The notes below the pieces were generated by a model. The model did not search any database. It was not told the DNA's origin and saw only the letters and a program-made list of their open reading frames with translations. From Gammaproteobacteria bacterium (GTDB lineage Bacteria; Pseudomonadota; Gammaproteobacteria; Pseudomonadales; Azotimanducaceae_A), in contig JAPOON010000487.1 of assembly GCA_026713405.1 (NCBI GenBank), forward strand, positions 1 to 5,332: DNA of 5,332 nucleotides. Direction: 5' to 3'. This document shows, piece by piece, positions 1 to 5,332 of the stretch (position 1 is the first letter of the stretch; the number at the start of each line of letters is the position of its first letter). Both the position numbers and the translations under genes were made by a program.

Positions 1-1
1 C

Positions 2-376
2 AGCTATTCCGGCAGCAGCAGGTCGGGAATCGCGGGCAGCGCGTTCCACGTCGAAGATACACTGGAACGCAGCCATGGCGGACGGGGCTCCGGGCTCAAG
101 ATCGCCCATGAAGGCGGCCTCTTTGTGGGCGGGAACTGCGGCACCTACGATGCCCCGAGTTTCTGCCCGAACGGCAGGTACGTTCAGGACAGCTACGTGT
201 TCCTGGACCTGGCGTTCGGTGTCGAGCGAGACAACTGGAGCGCGGAAGTGTTCGTGGACAACGTCACGGACAAGCGGGCGCAGTTGAATGTCGATACGCT
301 GCAGTACGTGCCGAAGGTGGTGACCAACCGGCCGCGCAGCATCGGCTTGCGCGTTTCCTACGACTTTGACGGATAG
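2..376 (+). CDS. TonB-dependent receptor, C-terminal fragment (5' end outside window)
   Basis: This is the last ~124 residues of an outer-membrane beta-barrel receptor that would import a ligand using TonB energy. The frame is open from base 2 to the TAG at 374-376, so the start lies left of the window. What is visible is the alternating barrel-strand pattern: YVFLDLAFGV, then DNWSAEVFVDNVTDKRA, then a final strand, NRPRSIGLRVSYDF. The 'NW.aevFv.NvtDkRa' and 'NRPRsiGLRvSYdF' blocks are typical of the end of TonB-dependent receptors. The plug domain and TonB box are not in the window, so the ligand cannot be guessed. Two oddities are a Cys pair eight residues apart in an apparent extracellular loop (codons at 137 and 164) and two residues (Asp-Gly) after the usual terminal aromatic. 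A strong terminator follows 35 bases later. The assignment is secure at family level only. Confidence 0.88.
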   Translation, partial: SYSGSSRSGIAGSAFHVEDTLERSHGGRGSGLKIAHEGGLFVGGNCGTYDAPSFCPNGRYVQDSYVFLDLAFGVERDNWSAEVFVDNVTDKRAQLNVDTLQYVPKVVTNRPRSIGLRVSYDFDG

Positions 377-411
377 ACCGGGCCGAAGACGGCTCTCGCA
401 AAAGTCGCCAG

Positions 412-442
412 AAGAGCAGGCAACACAGCCTGCTCTTTTTTT
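412..442 (+). terminator. Rho-independent terminator after the receptor gene
   Basis: There is a perfect 10-bp stem: AAGAGCAGGC at 412-421 pairs with GCCTGCTCTT at 428-437 around a 6-base loop (AACACA). The stem runs into seven consecutive T residues at 436-442. It lies 35 bases past the receptor stop codon and on its strand, so it should end that transcript and insulate the downstream sulfotransferase genes. There is no matching A-tract on the left side, so action on the minus strand is not indicated. Confidence 0.93.
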
Positions 443-497
443 GCTTGTCTCCCCGGTTGGGCTGATGTTCGCGGGAAGCAGCAGGGTTCCACCCCGG

Positions 498-506
498 TGG
501 TATGAT
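498..506 (+). promoter_or_regulatory. Extended -10 promoter candidate for the sulfotransferase pair
   Basis: TGGTATGAT fits the sigma-70 extended -10 pattern (TGn followed by a TATAAT-like hexamer with one mismatch). It lies between the terminator and the first sulfotransferase start, predicting a transcript start near 512-514 and a leader of roughly 24 bases. No TTGACA-like -35 is seen at the expected distance (about 477-484), which extended -10 promoters can tolerate. The region 489-500 (CCACCCCGGTGG) forms a short inverted repeat that overlaps the TGG element and could be an operator or chance. The call rests on one short motif in a sensible place. Confidence 0.45.
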
Positions 507-536
507 CCGGTCAGCCTCCGAACCTGACGCCGGCCG

Positions 537-2576
537 ATGCAAACAGACCCGTCCAGCGGCGCACCGCCAACGCCGCGCGCCGATGGCGCTGCCGAGCGGC
601 TCGACCAGGCCAGGAAGCTGATTCAGTCCGCGAGGCTCGGCGAGGCGATGGCTCTCGCCGCCGGCCTGCTCGATGCCGGGCTCGAACACCAGGAGCTTGC
701 CGAGGCGCTGTACCTGCTCGCGGTGGCGCAACGACTGGCAAACCGCCACCGGGAGGCACTGGCGACGCTGCAGCGCCTGCACGGCGAAGACAGCGAGCAC
801 GCGCGCGCCTGGCAGGAGCGGGGGCACATCTGTGCCGCACAGGGCTGGCGTGACGAGGCCATCGCAGCATACGGGCGGGCCGTGGAAAGAAACCCCGCGC
901 TGCCCGCCAGTTGGCGCGCGCTGGCCGAGCTTCATGAACGACAGGGTAACCGCGAGGAAGCCCGGCGGGCCCGGGAACGCCTGGGGTTTCTGGAGCAATT
1001 GCCGCCGGAACTGGTGCACGTCACCGACCTCATCCACGAAAAAAAATACTACAAGGCCGAGCAGCTCTGCCGGAAATTCCTCCAATCCAACCAGCGCCAC
1101 GTGGAAGCCATGCGGCTCCTTGCGGAGATCGGAACGAAGCTGAAGATCTACGACGATGCCGAGTTCCTGCTGGAGAGTTGCGTGGAATTCGCGCCCGACC
1201 ACCTGCAGGCGCGCATCGACTACGCCAACCTGCTCATTCGCAAGACCAGGTTCGAGAAGGCGCACGAACAGGCGCAGCGGTTGGTGGCGATGCAGCCGCA
1301 AAACCGCGGCTTCAAGACCACGTTGGCAACCACCCTGGTCGGGCTGGGCCGGTTCGAGGAGGGCATGGCGCTCTATGAGCAGCTGCTGGAAGCGGACCCG
1401 ACCCGCAGCCAACTGCACCTGCTTGCCGGCCACGCCCGAAAGACGATGGGTGCATTCGATGAAGCCGTCGCATCCTATAGGGAGGCTTACCGCTGCAGGC
1501 CCGATTTCGGCGATGCGTTCTGGAGCCTGGCCAACACCAAGACCTACCGGTTCAGCGACGCGGAACTCGGCCACATCAAGCGCTACGAGCGTGCGCCGCA
1601 GACTGCGGCCGAAGACCGCATCCATCTGTGCTTCGCCGCCGGCAAGGCACTCGAAGACCGGGCCGAATACGAGGCTTCGTTCGACTACTACGAACGGGGC
1701 AACGCGCTCAAGCAACTGCAGACCGGCTACAACCCGGAGAACATCGAGGAGCGTGCAGGCGCCCAGATCGAGACCTGCACTCCCGCGCTGTTCGAGCGCC
1801 GGCAGGGAGTCGGCCTGCATTGCCGCGATCCGATATTCATCGTCGGGCTGCCCCGCGCCGGCTCGACGCTTCTCGAGCAGATTCTCGCCTCCCACAGCAT
1901 GGTGGACGGCACCCTGGAGCTGCACAACATCCTCGCCCTTGCGCAGCGGCTGCGGGGGCGCGCGGCGGAGAAAACATCGAGGTATCCCGGCATCCTCCAC
2001 GACCTTGACGACGACTACTTCCGGCGCTTCGGGGAGCAGTACATCGAGGACACCCGGACGTACCGGGGGACGGCGCCGCTGTTCATCGACAAGATGCCGA
2101 ACAACTTCGTGCACATCGGGCTGATCCGGCTCATCCTGCCGAACGCAAAGGTAATCGATGCGCGGCGCAATCCCATGGCCTGCTGTTTCAGCTGCTTTCA
2201 GCAACTCTTCGGCGAAGGGCAGGAATTCACCTACGGCCTCGAGGAAGTCGGCCGCTACTACCGCGCCTATGTGCGCCTGATGGACCACTGGGATGCGGTA
2301 TTGCCGGGGCACGTGCTGCGCGTCATGCACGAAGACGTGGTGGACGACCTGGAAACCCAGGTGCGGCGCATCCTCGACTTCTGCGAACTCCCGTTCGAGG
2401 AGAACTGCATCCACTTCCACAAGACCGAGCGGAACATCAGGACGCCGAGTTCCGAGCAGGTGCGGCAACCCATCTACCGGGAAGGCGTCGACCGCTGGCG
2501 CCGGTACGAATTACACCTCGAACCCCTGCGCGAAGCCCTGGGGCCGGAAATTCTGGAGCGCCACTCCGCGGCCTGA
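537..2576 (+). CDS. TPR-repeat sulfotransferase (PAPS-dependent, TPST-like)
   Basis: This is a 679-residue, probably cytoplasmic protein with no signal peptide or membrane segment. Residues ~20-325 are a run of about eight TPR-like helix pairs (clearest at 89-122, 190-220, 224-254, 258-288 and 292-322). Residues 325-425 are the linker seen in TPR sulfotransferases (FWSLANTKTYRFSD, then HLCFAAGKALEDR). The sulfotransferase domain starts at 432 with the PAPS 5'-phosphosulfate loop GLPRAGSTLLEQ (437-448). It continues with a glutamate-bearing segment, GTLELHNI (E461), then DKMPNNF (K519), and the 3'-phosphate motif RRNPMACCFS (R543/R544, S552). It ends with the conserved SSEQVRQPIY. By family knowledge it would move sulfate from PAPS to an acceptor, plausibly a protein tyrosine or peptide, but the acceptor is unknown. 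The ATG at 537 is the first possible start because an in-frame TGA lies at 525-527; no good Shine-Dalgarno is visible. All key residues are present, so it looks active. Confidence 0.92.
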   Translation: MQTDPSSGAPPTPRADGAAERLDQARKLIQSARLGEAMALAAGLLDAGLEHQELAEALYLLAVAQRLANRHREALATLQRLHGEDSEHARAWQERGHICAAQGWRDEAIAAYGRAVERNPALPASWRALAELHERQGNREEARRARERLGFLEQLPPELVHVTDLIHEKKYYKAEQLCRKFLQSNQRHVEAMRLLAEIGTKLKIYDDAEFLLESCVEFAPDHLQARIDYANLLIRKTRFEKAHEQAQRLVAMQPQNRGFKTTLATTLVGLGRFEEGMALYEQLLEADPTRSQLHLLAGHARKTMGAFDEAVASYREAYRCRPDFGDAFWSLANTKTYRFSDAELGHIKRYERAPQTAAEDRIHLCFAAGKALEDRAEYEASFDYYERGNALKQLQTGYNPENIEERAGAQIETCTPALFERRQGVGLHCRDPIFIVGLPRAGSTLLEQILASHSMVDGTLELHNILALAQRLRGRAAEKTSRYPGILHDLDDDYFRRFGEQYIEDTRTYRGTAPLFIDKMPNNFVHIGLIRLILPNAKVIDARRNPMACCFSCFQQLFGEGQEFTYGLEEVGRYYRAYVRLMDHWDAVLPGHVLRVMHEDVVDDLETQVRRILDFCELPFEENCIHFHKTERNIRTPSSEQVRQPIYREGVDRWRRYELHLEPLREALGPEILERHSAA

Positions 2577-2612
2577 TCGCCGCGTTGCCCGTGCCTGATC
2601 GATGCGGAAACG

Positions 2613-4400
2613 ATGAGCGGGATCGACGCCTCAACCACTGAAGCGCTATTCGCTCTGTATCGCGCCGGCGACTACGGCAAACTGGCCGGCGAGGCGCGCT
2701 CCCTGCTCGAGGCGCACCCGCGGGAACTGGTACTGCACACCCTGCTGGGCGCAGCCCACCTGGAACTCGGTGACTACGACGCGGCGATCGCCAGCTACCG
2801 GGCGGCGCTGGCCGTCCGGCCCCGATTCGCAAAGGCACACAACAGCCTGGGAATCGCCTATCTGCGCTCGGGCCGCCTGGCCGACGCCGCCGGCAGCTTT
2901 CAGCTCGCCATCGATAACGATGCCCGGTTCGCCGAACCCCGATTCAACCTGGGCATTGTCTGCGAGAACGGGCGGCGTCTGCCGGAAGCGGCGCGGCAGT
3001 ACGAGCAGGCTGTCGCCCTGGAGCCCGGTTATGCCAAGGCATGGAGCGCCCTGGCGAAAGTCCGCTGGGAACTCGGCAACTACGAGTCGGTCGCGGAGCA
3101 CTATCGCCGGGCACTGGCCATCGACAACGGCTACCTGCCGGCCCATAGGGGGCTGTTGCAGTTTCTCGAGCAGTCCAATCGCTCCGAAGAATTTCGCACG
3201 GCGCTCGCCCACGCCCGCGCGGCGCTCGGGGCCCACCATCCACTGGTGACGATGCACGAGGGTCTCATCGCCACGTTGCGGGACGACAACCGCACCGCCA
3301 GGACACTGCTGGAAAGCTGCGAATTCAACACGGCGGACGTAGACGGCCTGCACGACGAGAGAATGCGCCTTGCCCACCTGACGGGCATCTGCGACAAACT
3401 GGACGATACCGGTGGCGCCATGCAATACGCCGGGGAAGCGAACCGGCTGTCGGCCCGGTTAAGCGCCCGCAAGGGCATCGACAAGCAGCGATTTCTCGCG
3501 TTCATCGAGAACCGTAAACGGTATTTCCAGCGCGACAACATCGAGCAATGGCGCCTGGCGCGGCCGGCTCCCCAAGGCGAGCGCCCGGGCCGCTACGGCA
3601 ACCGCCAACGGTCGTCGGCCGCGCCGGGAAATTTGCCGCAACCCGTCTTCATCATGGGCTTTCCGAGGTCCGGCACGACACTCATCGATACCATGCTGCG
3701 CGGTCACCCGCAGGTTGAAATAGCAGAAGAGAGCGATGCGGCAGCGGCCATGGTCAACCGCCTGTCAGGGGCAGCCGATGACGACCTGCCTGCGCTCGGC
3801 ACCCTGTCCGAGGACGCCATCGAAAACGCCGGAACCGACTACCTCGAAAGGCTCGCCCAACAGGTTCGGCCATCCGCGACAACCACCACGATCATAGACC
3901 GCTTCGCCCTGAACATGATCTACGCGGGGGAAATACTCAGGGTGTTTCCCGACGCCCGGTTGATTCTCATGCTGCGCCATCCTGCCGACTGTACATTGAG
4001 CGCCTATCTGAGAACCTTCACGGAAACCTCGGCCAACGCCAGCTTCCATACCCTGGAAGAAGCTGCGTTCCTGTACGACGCGGTGTTCGGCCTCTGGCGT
4101 CAGTTCACCGAGGTCCTGACCCCGCGCGTATTGGAGGTGCGCTACGAAAACCTGGTAAAGAACGCCGAGCTAACCTGTCGGGCCGTACTGGAATTTGTCG
4201 GGTTACCGTGGCACCCGGGCGTACTCGATCACAAAAGAACGGCCCGGGAACGGCCCTACATTCGAACCGCCAGCTACAACCAGGTCATCCAACCCCTGTA
4301 CTCCGGGGCGAGCGGACGCTGGCTGCGCTACCGCGAATTCATCGAACCGATATTGCCGACCCTGGACCCCTGGATCGACCGTTTCGGGTATTCGACTTGA
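2613..4400 (+). CDS. TPR-repeat sulfotransferase, second subfamily
   Basis: This is a 595-residue soluble protein with an N-terminal TPR array (residues ~5-170; textbook units at 34-67, 68-101, 102-135 and 136-169, e.g. LELGDYDAAIASYRAAL). A helical linker (~180-310) and a low-complexity Arg/Gly/Pro-rich hinge (~308-340) lead to a sulfotransferase domain. That domain has the PAPS loop GFPRSGTTLIDT (349-360), a Glu pair AEES (E372/E373) where TPST-like enzymes carry the catalytic base, and the 3'-phosphate motif LRHPADCTLS (R455, S463). It closes with SYNQVIQPLY and SGRWLRYREFIEPILP. The usual Asp-Lys of the core is Asp-Arg here (D429-R430). The gene starts 36 bases after its upstream neighbour, so co-transcription is likely. 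The ATG at 2613 has a weak GGAA (2606-2609) close upstream. The protein differs greatly from its neighbour outside the motifs, so this is not a recent duplication. The acceptor is unknown; protein or peptide sulfation is inferred. Confidence 0.9.
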   Translation: MSGIDASTTEALFALYRAGDYGKLAGEARSLLEAHPRELVLHTLLGAAHLELGDYDAAIASYRAALAVRPRFAKAHNSLGIAYLRSGRLADAAGSFQLAIDNDARFAEPRFNLGIVCENGRRLPEAARQYEQAVALEPGYAKAWSALAKVRWELGNYESVAEHYRRALAIDNGYLPAHRGLLQFLEQSNRSEEFRTALAHARAALGAHHPLVTMHEGLIATLRDDNRTARTLLESCEFNTADVDGLHDERMRLAHLTGICDKLDDTGGAMQYAGEANRLSARLSARKGIDKQRFLAFIENRKRYFQRDNIEQWRLARPAPQGERPGRYGNRQRSSAAPGNLPQPVFIMGFPRSGTTLIDTMLRGHPQVEIAEESDAAAAMVNRLSGAADDDLPALGTLSEDAIENAGTDYLERLAQQVRPSATTTTIIDRFALNMIYAGEILRVFPDARLILMLRHPADCTLSAYLRTFTETSANASFHTLEEAAFLYDAVFGLWRQFTEVLTPRVLEVRYENLVKNAELTCRAVLEFVGLPWHPGVLDHKRTARERPYIRTASYNQVIQPLYSGASGRWLRYREFIEPILPTLDPWIDRFGYST

Positions 4401-4454
4401 TCGGCATGTCGCAGTGTGCCCCGCACCCTTGCACGGCTCACCGCAGGATGCAGA

Positions 4455-5332
4455 TCAACCGTCCGGGCGTGCTGTTTCGAAACCGCTTTCCGGAGCCAGC
4501 GCCGCATTCAGCACGCGCTGGGCAAACACCGCGTTGACGCCGATGTCGTTGCTGGCTGTCGTCAATGCCCGCCGGTCGGGGTGCAAGCGCCCGCGCGTCG
4601 CCTCGATAAGGGCCCGGTAACGGCCGATTTCCTCCGGTTGCTGACCGTAGAGTACCCATAGCTCGCGCCAGTCATGGGCGAAATCCCTGAGCAGAGCGCT
4701 GTAGATGCGCACCAGGTCCGGGTCGTTCGCGGGATTTTCCGAGAAATCCGCGATCAGGTCTTCCACCAGCGCCGTGCACTCCCCGGGGGCCATCACCGGC
4801 AGGCTGGTGAAACGTTCCAGGCGCAATACCGGCGGCTTCTCCGGCTTGTACGGGACGAAACTCGCGGTTTCCTCCAGGTCTCCGGGAGCGCGCGACTCCG
4901 CTTCCCGCACCATCCCCCAGAACCGGGATGAACCGCAGAGATCGATCACCAGGTGTACCCGTTCGCGTGTTCCGGCATTGATCACGCGATGCCTGCGCCA
5001 GGAGTCGAAAATCCAGCAATCGCCGGCGCGCATGTGCAGCCTCTCCCGACCGCAATGGAAGATCACTTCGGGGGCGGTGATTACCGGGATGTGGATTCTC
5101 ACCCGGCTGAACCAGTGGTAATTGAAGTCCACATGCAGGCTCACCTCGGCACCGGCATCGAGCTTCATCAACCGCGAGCGGGAGAGCACCTCCCCGAAAC
5201 TCGCCATCACCTGCTGCATGTACGGGCAGCGCTCCAGGTGCGGCGTCGGCTTCTTCTCGCCCTCGAAGGAGTCGTTGTCCCCGCCGCCGCTGGAAATCAG
5301 GGGAATCGCCGAATTGCCCCGCATCCTGCTCG
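4455..5332 (-). CDS. Aspartyl/asparaginyl beta-hydroxylase-like 2OG-Fe(II) oxygenase (N-terminus probably cut by window edge)
   Basis: The frame reads from the right edge to a TGA at 4457-4455. An ATG at 5324-5322 would give 289 residues, but the frame stays open to the edge, no spaced Shine-Dalgarno is visible, and the first residues (RGNSAIPLIS) look like a conserved internal segment, so the true start is probably outside. Numbering from that ATG, residues ~48-136 form the double-stranded beta-helix of the Asp/Asn beta-hydroxylase family: SRLMKLDAGAEVSLHVDF, RVRIHIPVIT, AGDCWIFDSWRRHRV, then RVHLVIDL. Likely Fe(II) ligands are H64, D66 and H112, with R122 as a candidate 2-oxoglutarate contact. 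Characterised relatives hydroxylate Asp/Asn side chains; the substrate here is unknown. Residues ~165-280 are a helical C-terminal region of no function I recognise. The gene converges on the sulfotransferases with a 54-base gap containing no convincing terminator. Confidence 0.85.
   Translation of the reverse strand, partial: SRMRGNSAIPLISSGGGDNDSFEGEKKPTPHLERCPYMQQVMASFGEVLSRSRLMKLDAGAEVSLHVDFNYHWFSRVRIHIPVITAPEVIFHCGRERLHMRAGDCWIFDSWRRHRVINAGTRERVHLVIDLCGSSRFWGMVREAESRAPGDLEETASFVPYKPEKPPVLRLERFTSLPVMAPGECTALVEDLIADFSENPANDPDLVRIYSALLRDFAHDWRELWVLYGQQPEEIGRYRALIEATRGRLHPDRRALTTASNDIGVNAVFAQRVLNAALAPESGFETARPDG

Noticed and set aside
1156..2124. A 322-codon plus-strand frame inside the first sulfotransferase
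   Set aside because: Its composition is dominated by Arg, Ser, Thr and Pro, typical of an out-of-frame reading of a GC-rich gene, and it is wholly contained in the real coding frame.
264..2468. A 734-codon open frame on the minus strand opposite the first sulfotransferase
   Set aside because: It lies antisense to a gene with unmistakable TPR and sulfotransferase motifs, its translation has no recognisable domain, and long antisense frames are expected in GC-rich codon-biased genes. It also overlaps the receptor end and the terminator.
2646..3425. A 259-codon minus-strand open frame opposite the second sulfotransferase
   Set aside because: It is an antisense shadow of clear TPR repeats; its translation shows no domain and it has no ribosome site or promoter.
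537..4400. Recent tandem duplication of a sulfotransferase gene
   Set aside because: Sequences outside the catalytic motifs do not line up by eye, the TPR arrays and linkers differ in length, and the lengths are 679 and 595 residues, so an old divergence is more likely.
4401..4454. Possible shared terminator between the convergent genes
   Set aside because: Only weak short pairings (e.g. GTGC with GCAC around 4416-4434) and no T-run on either strand, so an intrinsic terminator is not supported.

Overview
The window is GC-rich, densely coded bacterial DNA. A TonB-dependent outer-membrane receptor, an intrinsic terminator and soluble TPR-sulfotransferases point to a Gram-negative proteobacterium. 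The style of the receptor and sulfotransferases suggests a Gammaproteobacterium of the Woeseia/Steroidobacter type, but that placement rests on remembered family resemblance and is not proven by the sequence.

Layout. (1) Bases 2-376 (+) are the C-terminal end of a TonB-dependent receptor; its start lies left of the window. (2) Bases 412-442 are a clear rho-independent terminator that closes the receptor unit. (3) A short gap with an extended -10 promoter candidate (498-506) precedes two tandem genes on the same strand: a 679-residue TPR protein with a C-terminal PAPS-dependent sulfotransferase domain (537-2576), then a 595-residue protein with the same overall plan but from a clearly different subfamily (2613-4400). 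Only 36 bases separate them, so they are probably co-transcribed. (4) Convergent to them, on the minus strand, is an aspartyl/asparaginyl beta-hydroxylase-like 2-oxoglutarate/Fe(II) oxygenase (4455 to the right edge), whose N-terminus probably runs off the window. No gene-free stretch exceeds 300 bases, and no RNA genes, mobile elements or CRISPR arrays were seen.

How the genes may work together. Both sulfotransferases resemble the tyrosylprotein-sulfotransferase-like group: a PAPS loop, a catalytic-glutamate region and the 3'-phosphate Arg/Ser motif behind a TPR scaffold that could hold a protein or peptide. The neighbouring oxygenase belongs to a family whose characterised members hydroxylate Asp/Asn side chains. 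The neighbourhood therefore looks like a possible peptide- or protein-modification locus (sulfation plus hydroxylation) beside an outer-membrane receptor. The substrate is not visible here, and the functional link is inference. The second sulfotransferase has Arg where the family usually has a catalytic Lys, so the two enzymes may not be redundant.
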